Assembly (NCBI GenBank): GCA_026214975.1
Contig: JAOBSW010000438.1
Coordinates: 26,374-90,373 of the forward strand
Direction of reading: 5' to 3'
DNA: 64,000 nucleotides
From: Gentiana macrophylla
Taxonomy: Eukaryota > Streptophyta > Magnoliopsida > Gentianales > Gentianaceae
The position numbers were made by a program, and so were the translations under genes. The notes under the pieces were generated by a model, which saw only the letters and a list, made by a program, of their open reading frames with translations, was not told the origin of the DNA and searched no databases. Shown piece by piece: positions 1-10,859 of the stretch (its first letter is position 1; the number at the start of each line of letters is the position of its first letter).

Positions 1-483
1 GGTCAACTCAAATATTTTCTTGGCATTGAGGTAGCACGCTCGAGGTAAGGGTTGACCTTGTGCCAACGAAAATATGCCCTAGAAAGTTTTGAGGATACAG
101 GCTTCTTGGCTGCAAGACCATCACATTTCCCGGTTGATTAGAACATTGCATTAACATCCGAACAATGTGTCTTGCTTTCGGACCCATCGTTGTATAGACG
201 CCTTGTTGGGAGACTTATTTACTTCACCATCACTCACTCGGATCTTATCTATGTGGTCCTTGTATTAAGCCAATTTATGGAGAAACCAAGGCAACCACAC
301 TTGAATGCAGCACACAAGGCCTTGAAATACATAAAGAATACACCGGGACAAGGCATTTTTCTACCATCAGAAGGACAATTGAAAATTAATGTTTACTATG
401 ATGCCGATTAGGCACGTTGCAAAGACACTCATCGGTCGTTAACCGGCTTCTGTATTATACTTGGCCAATCATTTGTGTCTTGG
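1..483 (+). pseudogene. Ty1/copia RT end and RNase H start, truncated copy
   Basis: The frame beginning GQLKYFLGIEVA is the end of the copia reverse transcriptase domain. The part from 172 (SLYRRLVGRLIYFT, then RPHLNAAHKALKYIK-like sequence) leads into RNase H. The expected DADW motif reads DAD-stop at about 409-411 (TGG to TAG), and the same stop occurs in every copy in the window. The reading stops at FVSW, where the LTR at 484 begins, so the rest of RNase H is missing. The RT N-terminus lies off the left edge. This is a dead fragment that encodes no complete enzyme. Confidence 0.88.
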
Positions 484-951
484 TGTTATAACAAGACCGT
501 CAGGGATCAAATACGGATTGCAATAATCAAGAATAAACGAGAAAGCATAAATCACATAAAAACAATAACATAAGATTTAACGTGGTTTTCGGGGCAATGT
601 GTTGACTACTCCATGGGCAGAGACGAGGAGAATATATTATCACTGGAGATTTTACAGACTCTGCAATTGCTAGCGCAATTGGTCCTGCTACTACTATTAA
701 TTGAAAATGTTCAATGTTATAACAGATGCATATTTATAGCCACAAAACCCTAGACCCGCCGCCATAAAAACATACTAGCATTTTGACTAAAATACCCCAG
801 ATATGAATTCAGCTCAGCTTGACTCCACCAGAAGTAACACTCACTCGACATTTGCCTCATTGACATTACCCACCGGTTGACTTACCTGTGAGTATTGGTG
901 ACTTAGTAATCAGCTAGACCAGATGAGAGGTCAAGTCACCTTTTTCTAACA
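484..951 (-). mobile_element. LTR of a small retroelement (TG...CA), copy 1
   Basis: The plus strand begins TGTTATAAC and ends TTTTTCTAACA. Read on the minus strand it begins TGTTAGAAAAAGG and is preceded by a purine-rich tract (GTCAAGATGGAGAT), as in a 3' LTR after its polypurine tract. The same LTR lies at 8543-9008, 55266-55725 and 63262-63743, and a second, truncated LTR of the same element lies at 9321-9725. It interrupts the copia RNase H frame. Confidence 0.8.
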
Positions 952-1032
952 ATCTCCATCTTGACTTGAACTCTCGTTCAAACAGATGTATAACCAAATG
1001 TACTGTACCAGATGCATTCGTCAATGCCAGAT

Positions 1033-1036
1033 GTAC
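1033..1036. other. X/X junction with 4-bp filler gtac
   Basis: Left of the junction the sequence matches 9086-9091, where the second unit exits into unrelated DNA. Right of it the sequence matches 47768 onward, where the third unit begins after unrelated DNA. The four bases gtac match neither parent flank. The same filler is found at 55806-55809 and 63822-63825. Confidence 0.8.
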
Positions 1037-2129
1037 CATCAAAGTTGGGCTCAGAATCAAAAATTGATACTTGCTTGTGGTTCTTCAAAGTGTTGGATTC
1101 ACTTGGAAGAAATCTGGATGTATCCTTGTAAGCACAAAAATTGATAGCCATATAGATGAACAAGACTTGGCTCAATAATGCTTGAATACTTGTTAATTCG
1201 TATATTATGTGTTCTGTGTATTTGATCCTTTATGTCAAGTCCTTTATTTTTAGTGTGAGGTCCAACTTTCATCTTATTTCAAATTTGAACCCATTTGGCT
1301 ATCAATGGTTGAATGTCAAATGTCAGTGACCGTTCAGACATGACAGTTCTTCATCCAATGAGAATGCTTGATTTATAACGTTCTAATTCTCATTCTGCTT
1401 TCTTTACTTTACTTTAGCTTGAAACTGGGATTTCTCAATTTCCAGCTGAGTGTTTCAGTTTAAGAGCATTAACTAACTTTTCACTCTTCTTCAAAACTTA
1501 GTACTCTCATTTTCATCTGACTATAATTGACTTAATCAGAGTACACCATTACTTATAAATCGTCCAAGATATCATTGTCCTTATGTATCCTAGGTCTTCA
1601 TAGAAGATCCATAAAGTCAGTTCAGGCCATCACAAACTTACATGAATTCTAACTTTACAGTCTCGATTTTTAATCCTTATAGACTGAGTTTGATCCCTCA
1701 GTTCTTTATTCTTTAATAACTAAGTATGTGTCCCTCAGCCTTCATTTACTAAGTTTGTCCCCTCAGCCTTCAGCTTATAGATAAGGCAACCATGTGTATG
1801 TCCTCAATGAACTTACTTCTTCGCCTCGAGTAAATCTCAGTTCTTGGCTCTGAGTAACACTTTAAGTTTTGTACTCTCAATTTTTGTGATAAACAGTTTT
1901 CATAATGATTTCCAGTTCTCAGTTTTAAGACTCTCTAACTATTACAGTGCTTGTCTGATTCAACCTATACAAAGATCAGACTCTAATAAAACATATACAT
2001 ATCATTTATAAACATCTTTAAGCTCATCACTATAACAGTTAGTTTCATCACTTCATCAATGGGGTGTAAACAAGCATACAAACAAATAAATATTAATCAT
2101 CATCAAAACTCAAATTTTATTTCTTACAG
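1037..2129. other. Non-coding left part of X
   Basis: AT-rich sequence without a convincing frame. It ends in a pyrimidine-rich stretch and tttcttacag, which looks like a 3' splice site for the exon-like ORF at 2130. Copies are at 47768-48881 and 55810-56900. The 47768 copy has about 26 extra bases near 47833. Confidence 0.5.
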
Positions 2130-2446
2130 AATGCTCTGGCGGTTGAGCTCGCCGCAGCTCCTGCCCGTATAATCCAAGAGTATACGGCCTCACCAAACTT
2201 TCTCCAGGCCCTGAATCTACTGATTGCCCCTGCAGCTTTCGGGACTTACACCATGGGGATAAACGATGCCATGGTTCAGTTCCTTGATCTTGACATTGCT
2301 CATCTATCCCATTCCCATATGTATAAGTCGGTATGGATAAGGTCTACAATGACCATGTACAAGACTTCCGGAAGAGGGTGGACATCATGGCCAATCATGC
2401 AGCTCAGCATGCCTCCCTTCATGGGTCTATGGACTAGTTTATGTAG
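2130..2446 (+). pseudogene. Exon-like ORF antisense to the gypsy genes (copy 1)
   Basis: After a 3' splice-site-like cag, the frame NALAVELAAAPARIIQEY runs on through SPNFLQALNLLIAP and DFRKRVDIMANHAA to a stop. Near 2331 one base is missing from a GGG run, which shifts the frame; the copy at 48882-49197 keeps the run and reads through. The pattern (S-x-N-F, a hydrophobic helix, then a charged helix) resembles the C-terminal part of additional ORFs known from some plant Ty3/gypsy (Tat-type) elements, which can lie antisense to gag-pol. I do not recognise a named family. The orientation here is opposite to the gag/protease remnant at 5260-7125, which fits that idea. It could instead be a captured host exon. 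Confidence 0.5.
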
Positions 2447-4080
2447 GATCAGGCTATGTGACCAGAGCAGTGTTCATCTCATGGGTCTTAGATTTTCACC
2501 TTGTAATTTTTGCTTTTAAGAAACATCTAAGTTTACTGATCACACTGAAAGAGTAGTATAAATCATACCCTACATTTACCCAAATCATGCTCAATTGATT
2601 AGTGATAGATAGAATATTGTATGAAATATGTATCAATTGCCTAATACCGGTTCCTCGGTTATAAATTCTGCATCTTTACATTTTATCCCGATATTTGGTA
2701 CGGTTTTGTCTTGTTTTATGTGATTTTCAGGAATACCATAATATGGGCTAAAGGATCGGGATCCGGATTAAAGAATGAAACATTGGGCCGAAGCCAGGAG
2801 AATTCATACGAAGTCTGCTGGGACAAAAAAAAATAGCCAGGAGCCTGCGGGAACCCTAGCCGCAGCCGCGGCAACTTGAAGGGCATGAAAAGCAGAGATC
2901 CGTGATTTGTATTAAGTCGGTTAGGGTTAGCTTAGCTAAGTCGGTTTTACAGCTCTATATAAAGCTGTACGATTTCATTGTATAAAACAACTCTCAATAT
3001 ACATACTTTTCACTAGATCTATGAAATAAAGGCATTCTTTGTGTCTAATTTGAGTTCGTTGCTTGGCTATCTTCTCCAATCCATCAACTAGCTTGAATGG
3101 ATCAAGCTAGGTCACCATTGATAAAGGTATGAAGCTTTGAACATTCCTTTGTATTTAATCATGGTAGACTTAGTTAGATTAACGTGTGTGAATTGATCTG
3201 TATGTCTAAATGAATCGTAATTAATTAAAGTAATTCAGAACAGAATGATGTAGATATCAGAAGTAGGAACCATCGCCGCCGGTCCTGTGATGGTCTATAT
3301 CGCAGCCGCGAAAACCATAGGTCCCCACTAATCTGAAGATTCGGTGCCAGCTACTTTGATCGACAGATTAAATTAACAGTAGGTTAGATCTGGCCAATCT
3401 GCTTATTGTATTCATAAATTAACATGAAGGACTTGCAATGTGAAGTGTTAGTTTGGACATAGTGTTATCAATCCCTAAGAACGTGCTAGTCAATCCATGA
3501 TAGCTGCTCAGGGAGGTACTCGTCTGCACGGAAATCTCTTATACTTAGTGCGTGTGAGTTAATACAACCAATGAAGGATGTTAATTGCACATAGACGTCA
3601 ACAGTCCTTTCAAGAGAAGTAGATAAGATTAGGAGAATTCAACCGTAGATAAAACTGAATTAGAAACGTCCTGGTTAGTCTAGGTAATTACGAGGAAAAG
3701 TAGACATAAAGATCAATGACGCCAAGTTAGGAGATCGGAGAGGAGAGATACACCAATTACCTTTTTCATATTTATGTTGGTCAATGACCGTTATTTGTCT
3801 TCTTGTCTAGACTTAATGTTTATTATCTATGTTGCATTGTCTCTATGGGATCGACCTTGAGTCGCATCTACTATACTACGATTGACCTAGTACTCTTGCA
3901 AGTATTTCATGTGTATTTGTGGCCTACATGCGGATCATTTACTTGAATGTAAATGATTCATATCAATCCATAATATATGCAAATTTTTTCATATTTCTCA
4001 AGTATCTTAATAGTTTCTTAAAAGCAATTACTTACTTGAATGCACTTTGGTCTGTATTTCCTGATCTTCTGACCTAGCCC
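2447..4080 (+). other. Non-coding stretch with TATA box and polyA-like signal
   Basis: TATATAAA lies at 2956-2963 and is followed by an AATAAA-like motif near 3026, an arrangement typical of an LTR or promoter. The TATA box is conserved at 49699-49706 and 57721-57728. The stretch around 3846-3912 (GGGATCGACCTTGAGTCGC and following) has the feel of plant gypsy non-coding DNA. I could not fix LTR ends, so I do not call an LTR. No coding frame is convincing. Confidence 0.45.
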
Positions 4081-4270
4081 CCAGTGTGCCCGTCAATCAC
4101 TTGTGATTTTTGAATGGCACACTTAGCGTTTGCCTCTTGGATTTTTTTTGGAGTTAAACTTAGACTTCTTTTGATTGCGAGGTTAGAGCCTTTTTCAAAC
4201 TTGATGATCCTTACTAGATCCGACCTGCGGAGATCGTCCTATGAACTTTACGAGTTTGTATTTTGCAAAC

Positions 4271-5020
4271 TGAGTCCGACCAATGGACTTAATAAAATTA
4301 CATTGAGTCTGACTTGCGGAACTCTGCTAATCCTTCATGCGGACGTAATAAAATTACAATGAGTCTGACCTATGAAACTCAGCTCGTCCATCCTGCAGAC
4401 TTAATAAAATTACACTGAGTCCAACCTGCGGAACTCAACTCGTCCGTCCGGCGGATATAATAAAACTATACTGAGTCCAACCTGTGAACTCTGGTCATCC
4501 GTCCTGTGGACTTAATAAGATTACACTGAGTCCGACCTGCAGAACTCCGTTTGTCCATCCTGCGGACTTAATAAAATTACACTGAGTCCGACTTGCGGAA
4601 CTCAGCTTGTCCATCCTGTAGACTTAATAAAATTATATTGAGTCCGACCGGCGGAACTCAGCTTGTTTGTACTACGGACTTAATAAGATTATACTGAGTC
4701 CAACCTACGGGACTCAGCTTGTCCATCCTGCGGATTAAATAAAATTAAACCGAGTCCGACCTGTGGAACTCAGCTCGTCCGTCCTAGGAACTTAATAAAT
4801 TACACTGAGTCCAACCTGCGAACTCAGCTTGTCCGTCATGCAGATTTAATTAAATTACACTGAGTCCGACCTGCGGAACTCAGCTCGTCCGTCCTGCGGA
4901 CATAAAATTACACTGAGTCAGACCTGCGAATCTCAGCGCGTCCATCATGCGGACTTAATAAAATTATAATGAGTCCGGCCTACGGAACTCAACTCGTCCG
5001 ACCTACTGACATAACAAAAT
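4271..5020 (+). repeat. 56-bp minisatellite, about 13 copies (X copy 1)
   Basis: The unit contains GAGTCCGACCTGCGGAACTC, then AGCTCGTCCGTCCTGCGGAC and TTAATAAAATTACAC, repeated with a period near 56 bp. Arrays of the same size lie at 51018-51770 and 59036-59765. Short ORFs here are repeat translations and not genes. A region starting CCCCCAGTGTGCC lies just left of it (about 4079), as in the gypsy element at 30.9-37.6 kb. Confidence 0.88.
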
Positions 5021-5259
5021 TTGACTTTCGCCAACTTCACATGTATATGGGATCTGCAACTAAACAAGCATCATTCTTTTTGCATAAGATAAAGCAAAAA
5101 TTATAACATGCATAAAGCAAGAAGCACCCACCAAGTGCAAATAAAACTTATCCGGCAATAAAATTAATAAAGTATTGAAAACAAATAATCGTGATAACTG
5201 CATCAAAGAATGTAAATACAAAGCGGTCAGATCAAGAATGCCTATAAGCTTGTCAAAGC

Positions 5260-5760
5260 TTGTGTGTCTCGAATTCCTTTCCCATCGACCATTGTTGTGT
5301 AAAGAAGACATCATTTGCTTTTACATCTCCTTTGACTTCCACTAAACCTTCTATGGTAGGAAACTTCACGCTAATGTGGGCTGGTGAGATCACAGTTCGG
5401 AGCTCAATCAGTGTTGGTCTTCCCATAATGATGTTATAAGTTGAAGAGCTTTTACCACTACATAGTTCACCATCAGTGCCTTGCTCATCGGCTCTTTTCC
5501 AAATGTTGTGGCTAGTTTATCATCCCAATAAGATGAATTGGAGGCTCTGCGAAACCAAAGAGTGGTGCAGAGATAGGTGTTAATACTGAGTCTTTTAGTT
5601 TCATTGACTGGAACGCAGAATGATACAAGACATTAACAACGCTCCCATTATCAACACATATATGCTTCACCAGGTTCTTGTGCACTACAGCCTCAATGAC
5701 CAGACCCTCGTTGTTGGTTATCATCGGGAGCGGGTCCTTTGGGCCATAGATCATGGATTT
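5260..5760 (-). pseudogene. Ty3/gypsy aspartic protease domain (copy 1)
   Basis: On the minus strand a frame contains HKNLVKHICVDNGSVVNVLY. DNGS stands in the place of the D-T/S-G catalytic motif of retroviral-type aspartic proteases. It continues after a frameshift into NYVVVKA, then YNIIMGRP and VISPAHISVKFPT, the C-terminal half of the same domain in Tat-type plant gypsy elements. The frame ends near 5260 and is followed at once by non-coding DNA and the minisatellite. No gypsy reverse transcriptase, RNase H or integrase follows, so the polyprotein is cut short here in all copies. Non-functional remnant. Confidence 0.75.
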
Positions 5761-5789
5761 TCATACCTGACCATTCAGACCCTCCAAAC

Positions 5790-7125
5790 TGATGCTGGGA
5801 CCCCCTACAATGGTGTTGATAGTGTTAATCGGGCGATTGGCAATCTGCCGATCAGCATCAGGGGTCCGATCACTTCTCCTTCGCGACTCTTCTTGCCTGT
5901 CTCGATCTTGTTGGTACGTTCGGCGTCTGAAGTCACTTCGCCCTCGAGGTTCGGGATCTTCAGATCAGTCTACAACCTCATCCAACCTTCCTTCCATTAT
6001 GGAAGCACCAATGTCTCTTATCATGTCCTTAATATCCTTTGAATCCTACCCCACATCCTAGCTTGTGGTAAGCGAAAAATTTACCCTGACCCCTCCTTTC
6101 TGGAGGGCCTCTCTTTGGGGGAGGAGTACGAGCCAAGCCTTTCCTTTCCATGATAGCTAAAACCTGAACCCATGGTCGATTTAGAGGTATAAAATCCCTT
6201 TTTTGCAAAGTGCCTTTCTTCCCCAACCGATTTGTGATAGGGGTAGTCATCCGGTCCCAGACCGCTTTCCTTTTCTTGTCTGGTTTATCCTCCATCTTTT
6301 CTCCTTTGGACTCCCTCTTCAACCTATTCGCCTCTTCACCTTGGAAATACTTATAGGTTGCTTCCATACATTCCTTCATAGACCTAGGAAGTTAGCTATT
6401 TAGTTTGGCAAGCAGCCTCCCTTCCCGCAGTCCGGCTACGAACGACGCGATCAGCAATGGGTCATCTGTGTCTTTTACTTGCATGGATTTCTCATTATAT
6501 CTTTTAAATAGTAGAGGACAGACTCCCCTTTCTTTTGCTTAATCATGAGCAGATGGGTAGCGTACCTCTGGAATGGCTTATTTGTGATAAAGGCGTTAAG
6601 AAATAGTCTACCTAGCTCAGAAAATTCGGAAACCGACCTAGCCGGGAGTTTTCGGAACCATTCCTGTGCTCGGTTTGTCAAAAGCATCGGGAAACCCTTG
6701 CACTTCATCTCGTTTGAAGCGCTAAACAAACTCATCTGGGTGATGTATTGGAAAATATGATCTGATGGGTCTTTGGATCCATCGTATGGGTCCAATTTTA
6801 GGACCTTGAATCCGGCCGGTCGCTCATAATTCTTTATTTTCCTTGTGAAGTGTGAGTGAAGGAAAATTCGTCAGATCCTTTGCCCATCATGGCATTAATC
6901 TCCACTCGGTCAAACCTTCTAACACGGGCATCAGAGGCTTCTTTCCTTATTAGAAATAGACGCTTCTTCATCTTACTTGCTCTTCCCTTGATTAGAGGGG
7001 TTTTTTCCTTCCATACTTTCTTCCACATCGCCATTTTCTGGCTGTACTACCTGGAGTATAGCCAGCCTGGTGGCTTGATCCATCATGGCTAGTTGATCAA
7101 CGACTGCTTGTTGCTCTAAATCCAT
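5790..7125 (-). pseudogene. Ty3/gypsy gag (copy 1), broken
   Basis: The minus-strand frame starting MDLEQQAVVDQLAMMDQA (ATG at 7125) leads to the capsid-like domain at 6475-6795: YDGSKDPSDHIFQY, FPMLLTNRAQEWFRKLP, FSELGRLFLNAFI. This pattern is the Retrotrans_gag family. The part at 6029-6379 (RPWVQVLAIMERKGLA, then PERRGQGKFFAYHKLG) matches the basic tail and a degraded zinc-knuckle of Tat-type gag. In-frame stops and frameshifts separate the pieces. The true start may lie upstream near 7244. The primer-binding site and LTR follow at 7283-7304 and 7305. Confidence 0.8.
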
Positions 7126-7282
7126 GGATACTTTCTCGGTCTGTTGAGTTTAACTCTCAAAGCCAGTGTCTTCTACTTCCTCATTGCTGTCGGTCTGGCC
7201 ATTCTAAGCATTTTCTGTTGATTTCTGCTACATGTTTTCGCCATTGACGCAATTGAGATAAATCTTGAAAAATTACCAGTAG

Positions 7283-7304
7283 AGGCCCTCATTCTAGCTC
7301 CAGT
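7283..7304 (-). promoter_or_regulatory. Gypsy primer-binding site (copy 1)
   Basis: Directly next to the inner LTR end (TGAC at 7305) the minus strand reads ACTGGAGCTAGAATGAGGGC. The related element at 36784-36804 has ATTGGCGCTAGAAGGAGGGC in the same position. Position and similarity support a tRNA primer-binding site; I do not assign the tRNA. Confidence 0.6.
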
Positions 7305-7880
7305 TGACAAAGCAAAATTTCGTCGGGTAATAATTTGTGCCGTTAATCTAGTGGTAATTGAATCAAGGCAACAAAGGTAGAAAAATATGAATATGAGAAT
7401 GATTTTTTGGGGGGTGATTTAGATTGAGCCTGTATTTTCCTAAGGTACCTACGTATCCAAAGCATGTCTGGGAATCCAGTCTGTCGTAGTTCTTATAAAC
7501 GTTTATATAGAGAACAGTTATGCCCTAGGTTGTATGGGCCGTGTCCATTATGGACCCTTATCTTCATGTCTCACAAGTATAATTAAACCATAATTATCCC
7601 CTGATTTTAGGAGATAATCTCGATATTCAAATATTGATTTAAGTGATGAGGATCAGAGCTTTAGTGGCTTAGGATTCTTTCTATAATTATCTGATAAACG
7701 CGTTATTATTAACATATGCTCTAGCCGACCTGTGGCGAGCAACCATGGTCTAGATGACCGAGCTATGAAGGTCGCCCTCTGGCTTTTCCTGACCGACCTG
7801 CGGTGGACTAAAGACCAATCCTCATCAGCTTCCCTCTTGGGGACAGAGATCGGCCCTTAGGCTTATACTGGGAGTCATGG
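7305..7880 (-). mobile_element. Gypsy 5' LTR, right end uncertain (copy 1)
   Basis: The plus strand begins TGACAAAGC next to the primer-binding site, parallel to the LTR starting TGACAATCC at 36805. It contains CGACCTGCGG motifs like those in the 30.9 and 36.8 kb LTRs. The right boundary is placed near GGGAGTCA (about 7877) because copia sequence appears soon after, but truncation by the copia fragment is possible. Confidence 0.55.
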
Positions 7881-7929
7881 CCCTTAGATATATAATTTTA
7901 AGTATTTTTATCATTATCTGAGTATTGTG

Positions 7930-8542
7930 TGCATGACACGTGGAGTGGTGAAATTTGTCCTTGTCGTGTATGTTGATGCCGTTATCTTAGCAGAAAATGA
8001 TTTAAAAGATATTGAGGCAACAAAGCAGTTTTTGTCTCGGAAGTTCAAACTAAAAGACTTGGGTCAACTCAAATATTTTCTTGGCATTGAGGTAGCACGC
8101 TCGAGGCAAGGGTTGACCTTGTGCCAATGAAAATATGCCCTAGAATGTTTTGAGGATACAGGCTTCTTGGCTGCAAGACCATCACATTTCCCGGTTGATT
8201 AGAACATTGCATTAACATCCGAACAAGGTGACTTTCTTTCGGACCCATCATTGTATAGACGCCTTGTTGGGAGACTTATTTACTTCACCGTCACTCGCCC
8301 GGATCTTACCTATGTGGTCTTTGTATTAAGCCAATTTATGGAGAAACCAAGGCAACCTCACTTGAATGCAGCACACAAGGTCTTGCAATACATAAAGAAT
8401 ACACCGGGACAAGGCATTTTTCTACCATCAGAAGGACAATTGAAAATTAATGCTTACTATGATGCCGATTAGGCATGTTGCAAAGACACACATCGGTCGT
8501 TAACGGCCACGTATTTTACTTGGCCAATCATTTGTGTCTTGG
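7930..8542 (+). pseudogene. Ty1/copia RT and RNase H fragment (copy 2)
   Basis: The frame VVKFVLVVYVDAVILAEND carries the copia RT active-site box with the second catalytic Asp changed (YVDD to YVDA). LKDLGQLKYFLGIEV and, after a frameshift/stop near 8128, LYRRLVGRLIYF and PHLNAAHKVLQYIK follow. A stop (TAG for Trp in DADW) at about 8470 is shared by all copies. Only the RT C-terminal half and the RNase H start are present, and the LTR at 8543 cuts the gene. It is on the opposite strand from the gypsy remnant, so X is a composite and not a single element. Confidence 0.88.
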
Positions 8543-9725
8543 TGTTATAACGGGACCGTCGAGGATCAAATATGATTGCAATAATCAAGAATAAGCGAAA
8601 GCATAAATCACATAAAAACAATAACAAAAGATTTAACGTGGTTTTCGGGCAATGTGATGACTAGTCCACAAGGCGTAGAGACGAGGAGAATATATTATCT
8701 TTGGAGATTTTCTGAGACTCTGCAATTGCTTGCGCAATTGCTCCTGCTCACTACTATTAATTGCAAATGTTCAATGTTATAACAGATGCATATTTATAGC
8801 CACAAAACCCTGAGACCTAGACGCCATAAAAACATACTAGCATTTTGACTAAAATACCCCAGATAAGAATTCACTCGGTGACTCCACCGAAGTAACACTA
8901 CTGACATATGCCCCTGCTGACATTACCCAGCTGACTTACCTGCTGAGTACTCGGTTGACTTAGTAATTAGCTAGACCGGATGAGAGGTCAAGTCACCTTT
9001 TTCTAACAATCTCCGACTTGACTTGAACTCTCATTCAAGCGGATGTATAACCAAATGTCTTTGCATGCGGATGCATTCGTCAATGCCGGATATCTTGTGC
9101 TAGATTCCTCCTCTTTCTTTGGAAACCGCGGCTGACGGATGTGATTCCTCCATATGAGAGCTAACTCAGGATGAGAAAACCAACCAGACGTCTTGATCTC
9201 GGTTCGACTTGACTAGCGTTAATCCCGAACCTAGCGTCAATTACGACCTTGGTGCCGATCAACCTAACTCGAACAGATTTTGATTCCCTAATGATAACCT
9301 TGTCGCTCACGATACCGATTTGTTATAACAGGACCTTCAGGGATCAAAAATGGATTGCAATAATCAAGAATAAATGAGAAAGCATAAATCACACAAATAC
9401 AATAACACAAGATTTAACATGGTTTCCGGCAATGTGCCGACTAGTCAAGAAGCGTAAACTTGAGGAGAATATATTTTTATTGGAGATTTTCTGAGACTCG
9501 CAATTGCTTGCACAATTGCTCTTGCTACTCTTGTTAACGCAAATATTCAAAGTTACAACAGATCCGTATTTCTGATCCAAAACCCTAGACCTAGCCGCCA
9601 TAAAGACATACTAGAAGATTGAATAAAATACCCCTGATTTGAATTATTTCATTAACTCCACCAGACGTAACCTCTCGACATTTTCCCTACTCACATTGCC
9701 CAGCAGACTTACCTTGTTGACTTGC
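8543..9725 (-). mobile_element. Small TRIM/SMART-like LTR retroelement, most complete copy
   Basis: Two similar LTRs flank only 312 bp: 8543-9008 (3' LTR on the minus strand) and 9321-about 9725 (5' LTR, truncated where LINE sequence begins). Next to the 5' LTR the minus strand reads AATCGGTATCGTGAGC (9305-9320), close to the initiator-Met tRNA site TGGTATCAGAGC. Next to the 3' LTR is a purine-rich tract. The interior has no coding frame. Such short non-coding LTR elements (TRIM/SMART) are known in plants and are mobilised in trans. The interior is cut at 9091 in all other X copies. Confidence 0.72.
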
Positions 9726-10148
9726 CATGGTCCATGAGGGCACCGGTCCATGAGGCTTTGGTCCTTTTGTGGGCTGCTGCTGTCGGTAGAGGCGAGATTG
9801 AGGGATCTGATTATGGAAGAATGGGGCGGAGAACCGACTAGGGATGATCTCGCAGCCGTTGAGGTTCAACTGTTGTTGTTTTGACATCGGGTGAGCGAGT
9901 TGTCATTGTTTTGGCGCCGGGGTGCAGCTTCAGCGGTGGTGGTGAGAGGAGAATTTTCCGGGTTGGATGAGGGTCTCGACTTAGAAATGGTTGGCAAGGC
10001 AAGATGGAGGACTAGCATCGGTGGTTGGGGGTGCGATTGTGGGAGAGAAGTGGGATTAGGAGTCCTTTGTTGATGGAGATGTCCAAGTGACGAAATTATA
10101 TGCTATACAATTTCAGTCACGATCTCATGTGCGAGCCCGCCAAGTGCA

Positions 10149-10800
10149 ATGAGTGTCTTATGTTGGAACTACAGGGGCTTAGGCCAGCCTCACGCAGTGG
10201 AAGTTTGGCAAGCCCTTGTAAATAAATTTATGCTTTCTCTTTTATTTTTGTCTGAAACAAAATTGACTGAAAAACTATCTGAATATGTTTTGTGTTCTCT
10301 TGGTTATTCCAGTGCGCTAGTAGTGGGGAGTGTATGAGCAAGTGGTGGTCTTGCACTCTTGCTTTACTATGGAATGATGACACCGATGTTGGACACATTG
10401 ATGTTGTTAAACATAGCACTACGACACCATCTTGGCGTTTTACAGGGTTTTATGGCAATCCGGTTGTTAGTCAACGGGAGCACTCTTAGACATTATTACG
10501 GTGTTTGCATGAAATATGACTCTCACATGGCTTGTGGTGGGGATTTTAATGAGGTCTTATTGCGTACTGAGCAAGATGGCCTAAATCTTCATCGTATCCA
10601 CAGATTGTTGCTTTTCAGAATGCCCTCTCTGACTGTGACCTTGCTGATGTGGAATACGTCGGGTCCTTTTTTACTTGGTATAAGCGAGCTGATCGTTCCG
10701 AGACTCGGGTTCGCTTGGATAGAGGGGTGGCTAATATTGGGCGGCAAAATCTCTTCTTGTAGCATATGGTTTATCCAGTTCTAGATCGGACCATGTCTCT
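10149..10800 (+). pseudogene. LINE ORF2: AP-type endonuclease domain
   Basis: MSVLCWNYRGLGQPHAVE is the usual start of plant LINE ORF2 (CWN-x-RGLG), followed by LLFLSETKL with the metal-binding Glu. Near 10530 another frame gives MACGGDFNEVLLR, the GDFN catalytic box. Between them the frame shifts several times, and the last part (ALSDCDLADVEYVG-like) is out of frame. A normal domain is about 230 residues, so the span fits a full but broken domain. Confidence 0.85.
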
Positions 10801-10859
10801 ATCTTGATTGCAGCAGTTAATCCTTTTGATAGGGGCTTGGTCAATTGGACCCTGATACC

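Larger units (their letters stand above)
1..1032. repeat. Right end of a truncated X unit (window edge)
   Basis: Matches 8062-9091, 54779-55805 and 62775-63821 almost base for base. It contains the tail of the copia RT/RNase H fragment, a complete 468-bp LTR and about 80 bp of retroelement interior. It ends at the shared breakpoint (ccagat) and is followed by the filler gtac at 1033-1036. The unit continues to the left outside the window. Confidence 0.9.
1037..9091. repeat. X unit, full copy (8055 bp)
   Basis: This is one complete composite repeat, colinear with 47768-55805 and 55810-63821. Order: antisense ORF, TATA-bearing non-coding stretch, 56-bp minisatellite, gypsy protease and gag (minus), primer-binding site, gypsy LTR, copia RT/RNase H (plus), small-element LTR, partial interior. 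It is the last unit of the left group and runs directly into the intact continuation of the small retroelement at 9092. Confidence 0.9.

Noticed and set aside
2447..4080. Calling a complete LTR around the TATA box
   Set aside because: No TG/CA ends, partner LTR or target duplication could be located.
4271..5020. CRISPR-like array because of regular repeats
   Set aside because: Repeats are contiguous 56-bp units without unique spacers, in plant DNA and with no cas genes.
6545..7092. Plus-strand ORFs across the gag region
   Set aside because: Shadows of the minus-strand gypsy gag, which shows domain motifs.
1..9091. Ordinary tandem LTR retrotransposon array sharing LTRs
   Set aside because: The X/X joins fall inside the small element's interior with filler bases and not at LTRs, so LTR-LTR recombination does not explain them.
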